This document shows, one piece after another, positions 29,624 through 40,536 of a stretch of 64,000 bases of DNA. The position numbers and the translations under genes are program-made. Source of the DNA: Candidatus Porisulfidus sp. TsSOB (GTDB taxonomy: Bacteria; Pseudomonadota; Gammaproteobacteria; Poriferisulfidales; Poriferisulfidaceae); contig MRSX01000007.1 of NCBI GenBank assembly GCA_002631715.1, forward strand, positions 1 to 64,000, given 5' to 3'. Positions within the stretch are counted from its first letter, which is position 1, and the number at the start of each line of letters is the position of its first letter. The notes below the pieces were generated by a model. The model saw only the letters and a list, made by a program, of their open reading frames with translations, did not search any database and was not told the DNA's origin.

Positions 29624-30706
29624 ATGCGCCGGGCTTCGTCACTCCTGCTGTTGACGCTGATTGCGACGGGGATTTCGGGTTGCGACCCGAAGCCCACGCT
29701 GGAGATGTTTCGGTCCGGCGACCAGCCATGTTACGACCGGTCCGTCCAAGCCCAAACTGCCGTGGTGGACAGCCACATCCACTTCCGGCCGTTTGGCGGT
29801 CCTGCGATCCCGTTCGAGGAAATGGTCTCGTATCTCGAGGAGACCGGCGTCCTGTTCGCCAACGTCTATGGCATCGGCCAGATGTTGCCCGTGACATCCT
29901 CCTGCACCTATTACCTAGACTGTCCTGGCACGCCGGTGACACCGACGCTGAAGAACGACTTCATCAATGCCGCCAGTGCGCTCATGTTCGCGTCCTCTGA
30001 GGTCCATCTGACGCTCTCGATGAGTTTCCCGGACCTGTTGAATCCGGAAACGATTCCTCCAGAGATGCAACTGCTGGAGGAAGAATACCCCGGCGTATTC
30101 ACTTGGATGGGCGAGGTCAACCTGGTGAAACAGGCTTTGTTTGCCAATGGGCGGAAACCGGTTCCCATGGCCACGCTAGCCGAATGGGCCGCCTTCATGG
30201 CGATCCTGCGGGAACGGGATATCCCGCTTGCGCTTCACGCCGACCTGGGCAACGACGAGGAGCCGACCAAATACCTGCCCCTGCTGGAGGAAGTACTGCG
30301 CCTGTATCCGGACAACGTGATTATCTGGATGCACATGGGGCTGTCACGGGAACTGGTGAAGATGGACGTTGCCCAGCACATCCAAATCATGAGTTCGCTG
30401 TTGGACCGCTACCCGAAACTGATGATGGACATTTCCTGGCGAGTGATCGACGACGCCTACTTTTCCGTCCCGGAGCACCGGGTGCGTTATGTGTCGTTTC
30501 TGAATGACTACTCGGAGCGCATTCTCCCGGGAACGGACTTCCTGGCCTCGGGGGACAAGGACTTCGATGTCTACCGCACGGAACTGCAGGTCACCAGCAG
30601 AATTCTTCGTAGCCTGAACGACGTGGCCTTCCGGAATATCGCCCTGGGGCAAAACTATTTCCGACTGCTGAATCTGGACTACACCGCACCATCGGTGTGC
30701 CAATGA
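29624..30706 (+). CDS. Amidohydrolase-family lipoprotein
   Basis: A 360-residue predicted lipoprotein (signal MRRASSLLLLTLIATG, lipobox ISGC), hence in the periplasm or outer membrane. The amidohydrolase fold is indicated by an N-terminal HxH (VVDSHIHFRP), later histidines in LALHADLG and IIWMHMGLS, and a C-terminal aspartate (LPGTDFLASGD). These look like the metal ligands of a TIM-barrel hydrolase. The substrate is unknown. The ATG at 29624 has an AGGGAAAC ribosome site; frames starting earlier lack signal features. It is followed by a convergent symporter gene. Confidence 0.8.
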   Translation: MRRASSLLLLTLIATGISGCDPKPTLEMFRSGDQPCYDRSVQAQTAVVDSHIHFRPFGGPAIPFEEMVSYLEETGVLFANVYGIGQMLPVTSSCTYYLDCPGTPVTPTLKNDFINAASALMFASSEVHLTLSMSFPDLLNPETIPPEMQLLEEEYPGVFTWMGEVNLVKQALFANGRKPVPMATLAEWAAFMAILRERDIPLALHADLGNDEEPTKYLPLLEEVLRLYPDNVIIWMHMGLSRELVKMDVAQHIQIMSSLLDRYPKLMMDISWRVIDDAYFSVPEHRVRYVSFLNDYSERILPGTDFLASGDKDFDVYRTELQVTSRILRSLNDVAFRNIALGQNYFRLLNLDYTAPSVCQ

Positions 30707-30713
30707 GGCTTTA

Positions 30714-31973
30714 TTAGGCCCGAACCGCCGTCTCCTCTCCCTCGCTGCGGGCGATTACCACCGCGCCGCTCGAGTCGCCGAATACGTTGACGCTGGTACG
30801 GCACATGTCCAGCAACCGGTCGACAGCCAGAATCAGGCCAACCGCCTCCGCGGGCAGACCCACTACTCCGAGGATCAGCACGATTGCAACCAAGCTCGCG
30901 GCCGGAATTCCGGCAACGCCAATGGAAGTGAGAAGCGCCAAGATCACCACTGTCGCCTGTTGCGCGGCACTCAGGTCAAGACCGTAAGCCTGCGCCAGGA
31001 ACAACACCGCCACGCATTCGTACAGAGCGGTACCGTCCATGTTGACGGTGGCCCCGAGCGGCAGCACGAAACTGCCCACGCGGTTGGAGACGCCCGCCCG
31101 GCTCCTGACGCAGTCCAGCGTCACCGGCAGCGTCGCCGAGGACGAACTGGTGGAGAACGCGGTCAGCAAAGCAGCCAGCATGGCTTTGAAATGCCTGATT
31201 GGCGAGATCCCGAACGTCCGCATCAACAGCGGCAGGATCACGAACATGTGCAGCGCCAAGGCGCCCAGCACGGTAAAGAAGAAAGAAGCCAGCGGGATGA
31301 ACACCTCGAGTCCCGAGGTGATGACCACCTTGCCCACCAGGGCGAACACCCCGATCGGGGCGAACAGCATGATCAGGTTGGTGATCTTCATCATTACTTC
31401 CTGCACGCCCTGCCAGAATGTGTGCAGGGTGTCGCGCCCGCCCTTGAACACGCGCTCCATGAAGTAGCCGAACAGGAGGCTGAAGAAGATCAGGCCAAGC
31501 ATCTGCCCTTCCGCCGCGGCTGCCACGATGTTGGTGGGGATCATGCGCAGGAACACGCCGACCACGTCGGCGCCGCTGCGCCCGGCCACCTTCTCGGTGA
31601 TCTGCCCCGTATCCTCGTGCAGGCCCAGTATCTCTTTCGCCGGGATTCCATCGCCGGTCAGGCCCGGCTGAATCAGGTTGACCAAGAACAGCCCCGCGAC
31701 GATCGCCAGCGTGCTGGTGGTCAGGTAATACAAGAGCGTCTTGCCGCCCAGTGCGCCCAGCTTGTCGGCCCCGAGGTTGCCGATCCCGATGATGATCGAG
31801 GCGACGATCAGCGGCACGATGATCATCTTCAATGCGTTCAGGAACATCTTCCCGACGAAATCCAGTACGGGGACGACCGCGCTGCCCACCGCACCGTCCG
31901 CATCCAGCAACAGCCCAGCCAGAACGGCCAGGGCCAGCGCGATTAGGATTTGCCAATGTACTGCCAGGCGCAT
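30714..31973 (-). CDS. Dicarboxylate/amino acid:cation symporter (DAACS family)
   Basis: A secondary importer of C4-dicarboxylates or glutamate/aspartate coupled to Na+ or H+. The 419 residues show the family's serine-rich reentrant loop ([13 protein letters not shown]) and the NMDGTALYE motif in TM7, with eight or more membrane segments. Substrate choice between dicarboxylate and glutamate cannot be settled by eye. It is convergent with the amidohydrolase gene and stands alone. Confidence 0.93.
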   Translation of the reverse strand: MRLAVHWQILIALALAVLAGLLLDADGAVGSAVVPVLDFVGKMFLNALKMIIVPLIVASIIIGIGNLGADKLGALGGKTLLYYLTTSTLAIVAGLFLVNLIQPGLTGDGIPAKEILGLHEDTGQITEKVAGRSGADVVGVFLRMIPTNIVAAAAEGQMLGLIFFSLLFGYFMERVFKGGRDTLHTFWQGVQEVMMKITNLIMLFAPIGVFALVGKVVITSGLEVFIPLASFFFTVLGALALHMFVILPLLMRTFGISPIRHFKAMLAALLTAFSTSSSSATLPVTLDCVRSRAGVSNRVGSFVLPLGATVNMDGTALYECVAVLFLAQAYGLDLSAAQQATVVILALLTSIGVAGIPAASLVAIVLILGVVGLPAEAVGLILAVDRLLDMCRTSVNVFGDSSGAVVIARSEGEETAVRA

Positions 31974-32012
31974 GATGGGACCTCTCGTTCTAATGATTGT
32001 GAAGACGGAAAC

Positions 32013-33875
32013 TTATTCCAGCAGGTCAGGATTGCGGGTGACTTCCGCCTGTGCGAGGAGTGCAGCCCGGAAGGCCTCCGCTTCGTCAAACCGCATCTTC
32101 GCGCGAAGATTCTCGCGATCCTCTTCTCGTATCTCCGCCGGGGGGGCCTCGTGCACGGCGTCCACGACAACCAGCGCCACACCATCGTACAGGATCGCTA
32201 TGCCGACAGACGGGGAACCCTCCGGCCGGGACAGGGAAAAGGCTTTCTCCCCAATCTGCCGAGGCACCTCCTCGGCATCCCGGGTCAACCCGACACGCGT
32301 GACCAGTTCGGCACCGTCGCTCTCGGCCAAGGCTTCGATATCGGGCTCCTCTTGCAACCGTTCCGTAAGTTCGGATGCATGCGCGAGGAGTGCGGTCCAG
32401 GCCGCCTGTCGCGCCAGATCGTTGCGAATCCGATCCGCCACCGCCTCAAGCGGGAGCGTCCGGGCTTCCTCGTACTCGTCGACCCGCACCACGATCGACC
32501 AGTCGACCTCCAGGTCTATCCGGTCGCTGTTCATTCCGCCACGCAAGACCTCGTCGCTGCGCAAGGCTGTGAGAACCGCCTCTTGGGTCAACACTCCCAC
32601 CGGCAAAGCCGTCAGGGGGACCAGATCGGTGCCCTGAATTTCCATTCCCAATTGCTCCGCAGCCGCTGCGAGGCTTTCCGGGTTCTCGTAGGCCAACAGG
32701 CCGAGCTCTTCCGCGGCGGCCGCATAACGGCCCTCCAGATCGGCACGCCGGGCCCGTTCGACAACTTGGTCGCGCACTTCCTCGAGAGACTGAAGCCGCG
32801 CCGGCTCCAGTTCCTGCACATCCAGCAAGTAAAATCCCCGCTCCGTCTTGATCGGTTCGCTTACTTTGCCGGGTTCCAGGCTGAACACCAGAGCCGCTAT
32901 ATCTTCCGGGAGATCCTCTTCCGCCACCCAGCCGATCTGTCCGCCCCGTGAGCGGCTCAGCTCATCCTGGGAATGCTCCCGGGCCAACTCGGCGAAATCC
33001 TCTCCCTCCTGAAGGCGTTTGTAAAGCGCCTGTGCCTGTTCGTCCGACTCCGATCCCTTCAGGAAAATCTGTCGCAGTTTGCGCAACTCCGGCGCCATGA
33101 AGTCCAGGGCACGTGCTTCGTAATACTCTGCAACCGCCTCCCCGCTCAACGGCGTCCCGTCGTCCATGCTGTCGAGGCGCAGTTCTAAGTACGATACCTT
33201 GACGCGCTCCGGTGCCATGTAGCGATCCTGCGACCCTTCGTAGTCTGCCTTGATTTCCTCCTCGGTCACCGCCCCCGGATTGAAAAAGCGGTCTCCCTTG
33301 ACTTCGAAATACCGGATGTCCCGGGTCTGATCTTTCAAGGCTTGGTATTCCCGCACTTCGGCGTCCGTCGCCAGTGCCGAATCCGCCAACATCTGCGCAA
33401 TGATCTGCGTGCGCATCTGTTCGCGCTGGTCCGCCTCGAAACGGGCCGGCGTGATTCGGTTGACTTCCAGGATCTTCTGGTAGCGCTCCTCGTCGAAACG
33501 ACCGTCGATTCGGAACAGATCCATGGCCTGAATGCTTTGTGCCAGCTTCGCGTCGGTGACGTCGAGCCGTTCGCTGTCGAGATACTGGAACAGGAGTACC
33601 CGGTCGATCAGTCCATCCAGTACCCGCAACTTCAGACCCTGTTCCCACTGTTCAGAGTCCATTCCGGACGGGGGAGGATTATCGGAACGGGTGCGCTGGT
33701 AAACCTCGTTGTAACGTTCGACGGGGACGGGATGGCCGTTGACTTCCGCCACGTCGGCACCGCCGCCGAAGCCCAGGTATTCGCTGATGCCCCAAAGCGC
33801 GAACGGGATGCTGATGATCAGAACGATGAGGTAAGCCACCCATCCGGTGGCTCGTTCTCGAATCACATGAAGCAT
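32013..33875 (-). CDS. ppiD: Periplasmic folding chaperone/PPIase PpiD
   Basis: A membrane-anchored periplasmic chaperone at the Sec translocon. Residues 1-15 are cytoplasmic, 16-34 form the single anchor (AYLIVLIISIPFALWG), followed by a SurA-N-like chaperone region and a parvulin domain at about 250-355 (RKLRQIFLKGSESDEQAQ, AREHSQDELSRSRGG). The 620-residue length is normal. The gene order after lon-hupB is the common gammaproteobacterial one, here with two tRNA genes inserted. Confidence 0.94.
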   Translation of the reverse strand: MLHVIRERATGWVAYLIVLIISIPFALWGISEYLGFGGGADVAEVNGHPVPVERYNEVYQRTRSDNPPPSGMDSEQWEQGLKLRVLDGLIDRVLLFQYLDSERLDVTDAKLAQSIQAMDLFRIDGRFDEERYQKILEVNRITPARFEADQREQMRTQIIAQMLADSALATDAEVREYQALKDQTRDIRYFEVKGDRFFNPGAVTEEEIKADYEGSQDRYMAPERVKVSYLELRLDSMDDGTPLSGEAVAEYYEARALDFMAPELRKLRQIFLKGSESDEQAQALYKRLQEGEDFAELAREHSQDELSRSRGGQIGWVAEEDLPEDIAALVFSLEPGKVSEPIKTERGFYLLDVQELEPARLQSLEEVRDQVVERARRADLEGRYAAAAEELGLLAYENPESLAAAAEQLGMEIQGTDLVPLTALPVGVLTQEAVLTALRSDEVLRGGMNSDRIDLEVDWSIVVRVDEYEEARTLPLEAVADRIRNDLARQAAWTALLAHASELTERLQEEPDIEALAESDGAELVTRVGLTRDAEEVPRQIGEKAFSLSRPEGSPSVGIAILYDGVALVVVDAVHEAPPAEIREEDRENLRAKMRFDEAEAFRAALLAQAEVTRNPDLLE

Positions 33876-33933
33876 TTTTTAGCGGGTCAGGCTAGGTCTG
33901 AGAGGAGTGGGAGGGGTGCGGGCTTCCGGCGAC

Positions 33934-34010
33934 TGGCGGAGTGGACGGGACTCGAACCCGCGACCACCGGCGTGACAGGCCGGTATTCTAACCAACTGAA
34001 CTACCACTCC
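33934..34010 (-). tRNA. tRNA-Asp (GTC)
   Basis: A 77-nt cloverleaf with acceptor GGAGTGG/CCACTCC, anticodon loop CTGTCAC (anticodon GTC), T-loop TTCGAGT, discriminator G and encoded CCA. It lies just downstream of tRNA-Val. Confidence 0.97.
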
Positions 34011-34035
34011 ACCTCAGAAAACAAAGCCTCCGGCA

Positions 34036-34111
34036 TGGTGGGTGCTGAGGGACTTGAACCCCCGACATCCGCCTTGTAAGGGCGACGCTCTACCAACTGA
34101 GCTAAGCACCC
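34036..34111 (-). tRNA. tRNA-Val (TAC)
   Basis: A 76-nt cloverleaf with acceptor GGGTGCT/AGCACCC, anticodon loop CTTACAA (anticodon TAC), T-loop TTCAAGT, discriminator A and encoded CCA. It is 12 bp downstream of hupB and probably co-transcribed. Confidence 0.97.
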
Positions 34112-34123
34112 TTGGGGCCAGTA

Positions 34124-34396
34124 TTAATTCAGCGCGTCTTTCAGGGCCTTGCCCGCTTTAAAAGAAGGGCTGTTGGACGCCTTAATTTGTATGGACTCTC
34201 CCGTTGCCGGATTCCGACCCATTCGGGCGGAACGATGCTTGGCCTGGAAGGTCCCGAATCCGGGGATGCTGACCTTGTCGCCTGCACGCAGTGCAGACTT
34301 GATGGCGTTCGTCATGGAATCCAGCGCCTTAATCGCCGAAGATTTGGTGATGCCAGCATCCTCGGCCATCGCCGAGGCGAGATCGTTTTTATTCAT
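34124..34396 (-). CDS. hupB: Nucleoid protein HU
   Basis: A 90-residue histone-like DNA-bending protein. The start MNKNDLASAMAEDAGI and the beta-arm region (GFGTFQAKHRSARMGRNPAT) are characteristic. It follows lon by about 120 bp, as in E. coli. Confidence 0.97.
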   Translation of the reverse strand: MNKNDLASAMAEDAGITKSSAIKALDSMTNAIKSALRAGDKVSIPGFGTFQAKHRSARMGRNPATGESIQIKASNSPSFKAGKALKDALN

Positions 34397-34515
34397 TATG
34401 TTTTTCTCCGAATTTCAGTGAGGACTATGGGCAGGTAAGGTACGCCATTATACATATTTACCGCCCATCCTTCCGAGCGGAATGCAGGGGAACAGGGCTC
34501 GGGAAAACCGGGCGG

Positions 34516-36963
34516 TCAGTGATGGATTGCCGGATCCGGCTGGGTCTCTTTCTCCGGCAATGGCTTCTCGCCCGCCGGCTGGTCCTCTCCCTCCAGTTCC
34601 GGCTGCGGCATCCATTCCAGAGCCAGCTCCATGGCTTCGTCGATCCACTGGCAGGGAACGATCTCCAGGGCCTGCCGGATGTTGCGCGGCAATTCCACCA
34701 AGTCCTTCTCGTTCTCCTTCGGGATGACCACTGTCTGAATGCCCCCGCGCATGGCCGCCAGCAATTTTTCTTTCAGCCCACCGATCGGGAGGATCTCGCC
34801 GCGCAGCGTAATCTCTCCGGTCATCGCCACTTCGGCCTTGACCGGGATCCCGGTCAACGCGGACACGATTGCCACCGTCATGGTGATGCCGGCACTCGGG
34901 CCGTCCTTCGGGGTCGCTCCTTCCGGGACATGCACGTGGATGTCCTTCTTCTCATGGAAATCCTGCTGGATACCCAGCGTCTTGGCCCGACTGCGCACGA
35001 CCGTCTGTGCCGCCTTGATCGACTCCTGCATGATGTCGCCGAGCTGCCCGGTGTAAATCAGTTTCCCCGAGCCGGTGACGATCGCAGCCTCCACCCGCAA
35101 CAACTCGCCGCCGACCTCGGTCCAGGCCAGACCGTTGACCTGACCGATCTGGTTATTCTCGTCGGCCAGCCCATACCGGAAGCGATGGACGCCGAGCAAC
35201 TTCCGCAACTGTGCCGCGGTGATCCGAATCTGTTCCTTGCGCGGCTTGAGCAGCAGCTGCTTGACCGTCTTGCGGCAGACCTTGGACAGTTCCCGCTCCA
35301 GGTTCCGGACACCCGCCTCGCGCGTGTAGTAGCGAATTACGTTCTGGATCGCGCGGTCTGGGATCAGCAACTCCGACTTCTTCAGCCCGTTGTTCTTTAA
35401 TTGCTTCGGAATCAGGTAACGCCGGGCGATGTTCATCTTCTCGTCTTCGGTATAGCCGGAGATCCGGATGACCTCCACCCGGTCCAGCAGGGCCGGAGGA
35501 ATTTTCAGCGTGTTGGCCGTGCAGACGAACATCACGTCCGACAGGTCGAAGTCCACTTCCAAGTAGTGGTCGTTGAACATGTGGTTCTGTTCAGGGTCCA
35601 GCACCTCCAGCAACGCCGACGCCGGGTCGCCGCGGAAATCCATCGCCATCTTGTCGATTTCGTCGAGCAGGAACAGCGGGTTGCGCACCCCCACCCGGGA
35701 CATGTTCTGGATGATCTTGCCCGGCAGGGAACCGATGTAAGTGCGTCGGTGCCCCCGGATCTCGGCCTCGTCACGCACCCCGCCAAGGGACATGCGGGTG
35801 AACTCGCGCCCGGTGGCGCGGGCGATTGATTGCCCGAGGCTGGTCTTGCCGACTCCCGGCGGACCCACCAGGCACAGGATCGGGCCCTTGATCTTCTTCA
35901 CGCGGTTCTGTACCGCCAGGTATTCCAGGATGCGCTCCTTGACCTTTTCCAGGCCGTAGTGATCCTTCTCCAGTACCCGCTCAGCCTTCTTCAGGTCGCG
36001 GCATACCCGGGAACGCTTCTTCCAAGGTACGTTGACCAGCCAATCGATATAGTTGCGAACCACCGTCGCCTCCGCCGACATCGGCGACATCATCCGCAAC
36101 TTGCCGAGTTCGTGCGTGGCCTTCTTCTTGGCCTCCGCCGACATGCCCGCCTTCTCGATCTTCTCGGCCAATTCGTCGGTCTCGCTCGCGCCTTCGTCAT
36201 TGTCTGAAAGCTCCTGCTGAATCGCCTTCATCTGCTCGTTCAGGTAATACTCGCGCTGGCTCTTCTCCATCTGTTGCTTGACCCGCCCGCGAATCTGCTT
36301 CTCCAGGCTCAGGATGTCCAGTTCCGACTCGATCAGCTTGAGCAGGGCTTCGATGCGCTCCCGAACCGACAGGATTTCCAGGATTTTCTGCTTCTCGTCC
36401 AGTTTCAGGGTCATGTGCGCCGAAATCGTATCGGTCAGCCGCGAGGCATTGTCGATGCCGGACAGGGACGCCAAAGCTTCCGGCGGGATCTTCTTGTTGA
36501 CCTTGACGTACTGTTCGAAACCCTTGTGCAGGGAACGCACCAGCCCCTCGATCTCGGCCGACTCTGCTCCCGGGGTTTCGGCCAGCATGGAAACCTGTGC
36601 GCTGAAGTAGTCGTCCATGCGCTCGTAGTGGTCCACGCGCGCCCGATTCGCGCCCTCCACCAGCACCTTGACCGTCCCGTCCGGGAGCTCCAGCAACTGC
36701 AGGATGGAACTGATCGTACCGACCGAATAGATGTGATCCGGGTCTGGATCGTCGGTTTCGGCCTGCTTCTGGGTCAGCAGCAGGATCTGCTTGCTGGCTG
36801 CCATCGCCGCCTCCACCGCCCGAATGGACTTCCGGCGGCCTACGAACAGCGGAATCACCATGCCTGGGTACACCACTACGTCGCGCAGCGGCAATACCGG
36901 CAACAACAAGCCTCCGTCGGACGACTCGATTTCTACTTCCTCTGGCACGGGTTTTTTGCTCAT
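34516..36963 (-). CDS. lon: ATP-dependent protease Lon
   Basis: A homo-hexameric AAA+ protease for damaged and regulatory proteins. The ATG at 36963 has an AGGAGT ribosome site and gives 815 residues (an ATG 21 bp upstream lacks one). The LON substrate-binding domain is followed by Walker A GPPGVGKTS near residue 350, Walker B FLLDEIDKM, and the Ser-Lys dyad protease domain (PKDGPSAGIT; GGLKEKLLAA). A sigma-32-like promoter lies about 50 bp upstream, independent of clpX. Confidence 0.98.
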   Translation of the reverse strand: MSKKPVPEEVEIESSDGGLLLPVLPLRDVVVYPGMVIPLFVGRRKSIRAVEAAMAASKQILLLTQKQAETDDPDPDHIYSVGTISSILQLLELPDGTVKVLVEGANRARVDHYERMDDYFSAQVSMLAETPGAESAEIEGLVRSLHKGFEQYVKVNKKIPPEALASLSGIDNASRLTDTISAHMTLKLDEKQKILEILSVRERIEALLKLIESELDILSLEKQIRGRVKQQMEKSQREYYLNEQMKAIQQELSDNDEGASETDELAEKIEKAGMSAEAKKKATHELGKLRMMSPMSAEATVVRNYIDWLVNVPWKKRSRVCRDLKKAERVLEKDHYGLEKVKERILEYLAVQNRVKKIKGPILCLVGPPGVGKTSLGQSIARATGREFTRMSLGGVRDEAEIRGHRRTYIGSLPGKIIQNMSRVGVRNPLFLLDEIDKMAMDFRGDPASALLEVLDPEQNHMFNDHYLEVDFDLSDVMFVCTANTLKIPPALLDRVEVIRISGYTEDEKMNIARRYLIPKQLKNNGLKKSELLIPDRAIQNVIRYYTREAGVRNLERELSKVCRKTVKQLLLKPRKEQIRITAAQLRKLLGVHRFRYGLADENNQIGQVNGLAWTEVGGELLRVEAAIVTGSGKLIYTGQLGDIMQESIKAAQTVVRSRAKTLGIQQDFHEKKDIHVHVPEGATPKDGPSAGITMTVAIVSALTGIPVKAEVAMTGEITLRGEILPIGGLKEKLLAAMRGGIQTVVIPKENEKDLVELPRNIRQALEIVPCQWIDEAMELALEWMPQPELEGEDQPAGEKPLPEKETQPDPAIHH

Positions 36964-37010
36964 GGGACTCCTATTTGAATGCACCGGTTCTGACCGGTTC
37001 TACTAGCATC

Positions 37011-37037
37011 ATAAGGGCGAAAAGCCTGATTTTCAAC
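37011..37037 (-). promoter_or_regulatory. Possible sigma-32 promoter of lon
   Basis: On the minus strand GTTGAAA (37031-37037) is followed after 13 nt by CCCTTAT (37011-37017). The -35 matches the RpoH consensus well and the -10 partly. lon is a classic heat-shock gene, and the site lies in the 130-bp clpX-lon gap. A direct repeat AGAACCGGT occurs twice just downstream. Confidence 0.5.
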
Positions 37038-37093
37038 TTCCGCCCGCGTGAAACGGCCGAAATCACGGCCCGGTTCCGATTCCGGCAAAGCCT

Positions 37094-38353
37094 TTAAGCC
37101 AGCCGTTCCTCGACGTCCGGATCCTCGTAAATCAGGTACGGCGATTTCTCGCCCAAGACCACGGCTTCGTCGATCACCACTCGAACCACGCCCTCGAACG
37201 AGGGCAGTTCGTACATGGTGTCGAGCAGCACGGTTTCTAGGATGGTGCGCAAGCCACGGGCGCCGGTTTTGCGCTCCTTCGCCTGCCGCGCCACCGCTTC
37301 CAGGGCATTGTCGCGGAATTCCAGCGTCACGCCCTCCATCGAGAACAACTTCTTGTATTGCCGGGTGATCGCGTTCTTCGGCTCCACCAGTACCCGGACC
37401 AGCATGTCTTCGTCCAGTTCCTCCAGTACCGCCACCATCGGCAACCGGCCCACGAACTCCGGAATCAGCCCGTAGTGAATCAGATCCTCCGGCTGCACCT
37501 GGTTCAGGATGTCATAGGAATCGCGCGTCTCCTGGCTATAGATCTCGGCGCCGAAGCCGATGCCGCTCTTCTCGGTGCGGGAGCGAATCACCTTGTCGAG
37601 GCCTGCGAACGCACCGCCGCAGATGAACAGGATGTCACTGGTGTTGACCTGCAGGAATTCCTGCTGCGGGTGCTTGCGGCCACCCTGCGGCGGCACCGAG
37701 GCGATGGTGCCCTCAATCAGTTTGAGCAATGCCTGCTGCACGCCCTCGCCCGAGACATCGCGCGTGATCGATGGATTGTCGGATTTGCGCGAAATCTTGT
37801 CGATCTCGTCGATGTATACGATCCCGTTCTGCGCGCGCTGCACGTCGTAGTCGCACTTCTGCAGCAACTTCTGGATGATGTTCTCCACATCCTCGCCCAC
37901 GTAGCCGGCCTCGGTCAGCGTGGTCGCATCCGCGATCGTGAACGGCACGTTCAAGCGGTTCGCCAGCGTTTCCGCAAGCAGCGTCTTGCCCGATCCGGTC
38001 GGGCCGATCAGCAGGATGTTGCTCTTCGCCAACTCGACGTCGTCGTCTTCGTCGGCCCGGGAACTGACCCGCTTGTAGTGGTTGTACACGGCCACCGCCA
38101 GCGCTTTCTTGGCCTGCTCCTGGCCCACCACGTGCTCTTCGAGCGAAGCGTAGATGTCCTCGGGGCCGGGCAACGAATCCGGTCGCTGCTCGGTTTCCAC
38201 CTTCAATTCATCGCGGATGATCTCGTTGCACAGGGCTACGCACTCGTCGCAGATATAGACCTTCGGTCCGGCAATCAGCTTGCGGACTTCGTGCTGGTTC
38301 TTCCTGCAGAACGAGCACCGCAACGGCGCCTTCGTGTCTTTCCCTTTCTCCAT
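37094..38353 (-). CDS. clpX: ClpXP protease unfoldase ClpX
   Basis: The AAA+ unfoldase of ClpXP. The N-terminal zinc-binding domain has its four cysteines (CSFC and CDEC). Walker A is GPTGSGKTL and Walker [10 protein letters not shown]. The ClpP-docking IGF-type loop is present as IGFGAE near residue 265. It is 419 residues long and follows clpP by 28 bp. Confidence 0.98.
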   Translation of the reverse strand: MEKGKDTKAPLRCSFCRKNQHEVRKLIAGPKVYICDECVALCNEIIRDELKVETEQRPDSLPGPEDIYASLEEHVVGQEQAKKALAVAVYNHYKRVSSRADEDDDVELAKSNILLIGPTGSGKTLLAETLANRLNVPFTIADATTLTEAGYVGEDVENIIQKLLQKCDYDVQRAQNGIVYIDEIDKISRKSDNPSITRDVSGEGVQQALLKLIEGTIASVPPQGGRKHPQQEFLQVNTSDILFICGGAFAGLDKVIRSRTEKSGIGFGAEIYSQETRDSYDILNQVQPEDLIHYGLIPEFVGRLPMVAVLEELDEDMLVRVLVEPKNAITRQYKKLFSMEGVTLEFRDNALEAVARQAKERKTGARGLRTILETVLLDTMYELPSFEGVVRVVIDEAVVLGEKSPYLIYEDPDVEERLA

Positions 38354-38381
38354 GCTTGTGCCCTGCCTGTGCCGCGCCCGG

Positions 38382-39008
38382 TCAGTCGGAATTCGTATTG
38401 TTTAGTAATTCCGCTCGGGTGGTCAGCACCTGATCGACGATGCCGTACTTCTGCGCGTCCTCACTGCTCATGAAGTGATCGCGCTCCGTATCTTGCCGGA
38501 TTTTATCAACTTTCTTGCCGGTATGCCGCGCCAGCACCTGGTTGACCTGCTCCCGGGCCCGCAGGATTTCCTTGGCGTGGATGTCCACGTCGGTGGCCTG
38601 CCCCTCGAAGCCGCCGAGCGGCTGATGGATCATGATTCGCGAATGCGGCAGCGCGTAGCGCTTGCCGGGCGCGCCGGCCGCCAACAATAGTGCCCCCATG
38701 CTTGCCGCCTGCCCAATGCACAAAGTGCTGACGTCGGGACGGCAGAATTGCATCGTGTCGTGCACCGCAAGCCCGGCACTGACCGATCCCCCCGGGGAAT
38801 TGATGTACAGGGAAATGTCCTTGTCCGGGTTCTCCGACTCCAGAAACAGGATCTGCGCCACCACCAGGTTGGCCACATGGTCGTCGATGCCGCCCACGAT
38901 GAAGACCACCCGCTCCTTGAGCAGGCGCGAATAGATGTCGTACGCGCGCTCGCCGCGCGCGCTCTGCTCTACGACCATGGGGATATATTGGGATTTGATG
39001 TCGGTCAT
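38382..39008 (-). CDS. clpP: ATP-dependent Clp protease proteolytic subunit
   Basis: The serine-protease barrel of ClpXP. The triad is S103 (AASMGA), H128 (MIHQP) and D177 (TERDHF). The ATG at 39008 gives 208 residues and overlaps the tig stop by 4 bp (ATGA). The longer frame upstream is a shadow of tig. Confidence 0.97.
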   Translation of the reverse strand: MTDIKSQYIPMVVEQSARGERAYDIYSRLLKERVVFIVGGIDDHVANLVVAQILFLESENPDKDISLYINSPGGSVSAGLAVHDTMQFCRPDVSTLCIGQAASMGALLLAAGAPGKRYALPHSRIMIHQPLGGFEGQATDVDIHAKEILRAREQVNQVLARHTGKKVDKIRQDTERDHFMSSEDAQKYGIVDQVLTTRAELLNNTNSD

Positions 39009-40306
39009 CGTCCGGTCCGCTCGCCCAGTTGTTCCAGCGTCATGCGCTCCTTTTTCACTGTAGCATGTTCCAGCACCCAGCGAATGATGGCGTCCCAAGT
39101 CGCCTCGCGTTGCAGGTGCCCGCGTACATCCGGATTCTGTCGCGCATTGCGCCGGGCCGCCGCCGAATCCTTGAACTGTCCGGCATAGGCAGTCTCGATC
39201 CGTTTTTGATCCTCTTCGGTCGGCTCCGCTCCGCTCGACGCGCGCAACGCCTGAAACGCCGTGATTCGCTGGGCATCCGACAGCGCCATCTGGTGAATCG
39301 GGTGATCCCTGCCCAGTTCCTGCTCCGGCGGAATCCCCATTTCTTTCACGCGTACCGACAAGCACCATTCCCGAAGCGATTCGGGCACCGGCAATGCCGG
39401 CTCTTTCCCCGCCGCAAGACCCTGCGTGATCTGCCCGACCAAGTACTCGCGCTGCATCTCCACCCGCCGGTAATCCAGGTGCGCGTGCACGGAATCCCGG
39501 ATTGTCTCGCGCGTCGCGCCCGCACCGCCGCATTGTGTGAGCCACGCCGAATCCTCCCAGTCCGGCAACACGGCCTCGCGCACCTCCTGCACACGAACCC
39601 GGAACTGCCGGGTCTGCCCGGACAAGGGGTGTCCGTCGGCTCGTTCCGTAAAGGCCACCTGCGCCGATTTCTCGTCACCCGTGCTCATGCCCGTAAGATG
39701 TTCATGCAACTCTTCCAGCATCGTGCCCGGCTCCAGCACCAAGGCCATGTCCGGGCTGTCCTCGACAATCTCCGCGAGCGTCTCGTCCATTCCGCAGGTT
39801 GCGTACTGGAACGCCACCTGATCGCCAGTCGCTGCCGGCCGCTCTACTGCTTTCCACTCAACGGACTGGCGGCGTAGCCGCTCCATCCCTTCTTCCACCT
39901 CCGCATCTTCCACCGCGGCCTCGGGTTCGACCAATGTCAGCCCCGAGACCCTCGATTCCGCAAGCTCCGGATAGACATCGAACCGGGCTTGGTACTTCAT
40001 CGGACGGTCTTCGCCGTATTCCTCCACCGTGACCCGCGGATCGACGACTGGCTGCACTTTTTCCGCCGCCAGCGCCTCGCGCAGGGAATCGTTGGCCAGT
40101 TTCTCCACCACCTCGCCGTAGACCTGCGGGAGATGGCGCTGCCGAACCACTTGCACCGGTATCTTGCCTGGGCGGAAACCCTTGATGCGCAGGGTCCGGG
40201 AAAGTTGGCGGAGGCGGTTCTCGACCTGTTCAACGAACTGCTGCTGCGGCACCGTGACCCGCAAGGCGCGCGCCGTCGATCCTAAAACTTCAAGAGAAAC
40301 TTCCAT
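39005..40306 (-). CDS. tig: Trigger factor (ribosome-associated chaperone)
   Basis: A chaperone and peptidyl-prolyl isomerase at the ribosome exit tunnel. The ATG at 40306 ([20 protein letters not shown]) gives 433 residues. The ribosome-docking signature GFRPGKIP is present near residue 45, followed by the FKBP-like domain ([15 protein letters not shown]) and the helical C-terminal arms. It is the first gene of tig-clpP-clpX, just downstream of tRNA-Leu. Confidence 0.96.
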   Translation of the reverse strand: MEVSLEVLGSTARALRVTVPQQQFVEQVENRLRQLSRTLRIKGFRPGKIPVQVVRQRHLPQVYGEVVEKLANDSLREALAAEKVQPVVDPRVTVEEYGEDRPMKYQARFDVYPELAESRVSGLTLVEPEAAVEDAEVEEGMERLRRQSVEWKAVERPAATGDQVAFQYATCGMDETLAEIVEDSPDMALVLEPGTMLEELHEHLTGMSTGDEKSAQVAFTERADGHPLSGQTRQFRVRVQEVREAVLPDWEDSAWLTQCGGAGATRETIRDSVHAHLDYRRVEMQREYLVGQITQGLAAGKEPALPVPESLREWCLSVRVKEMGIPPEQELGRDHPIHQMALSDAQRITAFQALRASSGAEPTEEDQKRIETAYAGQFKDSAAARRNARQNPDVRGHLQREATWDAIIRWVLEHATVKKERMTLEQLGERTGR

Positions 40307-40329
40307 CGTTCTTGTTATGCGGGAGGATG

Positions 40330-40415
40330 TGGTGCGAAAGGAGAGACTCGAACTCTCACGGGATAATCCCACTGGCACCTAAAGCCAGCGCGTCTACCAG
40401 TTCCGCCACTTTCGC
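40330..40415 (-). tRNA. tRNA-Leu (TAG)
   Basis: An 86-nt class II tRNA: acceptor GCGAAAG/CTTTCGC, anticodon loop TTTAGGT (anticodon TAG), long variable arm, T-loop TTCGAGT, discriminator A and encoded CCA. It is the native leucine tRNA against which the CTC tRNA in the transposon can be compared. Confidence 0.96.
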
Positions 40416-40536
40416 CCTGTCGCGGACTTAATAGTATAAGGAATAGAGTTGGTCTGCCTCGAAGGAGCGCCTCAGATTCCCGCCCGCCCCCGGCGGTGCC
40501 GCGAAACCGAACGGAGGGGTGTCGACGCCTTCAACG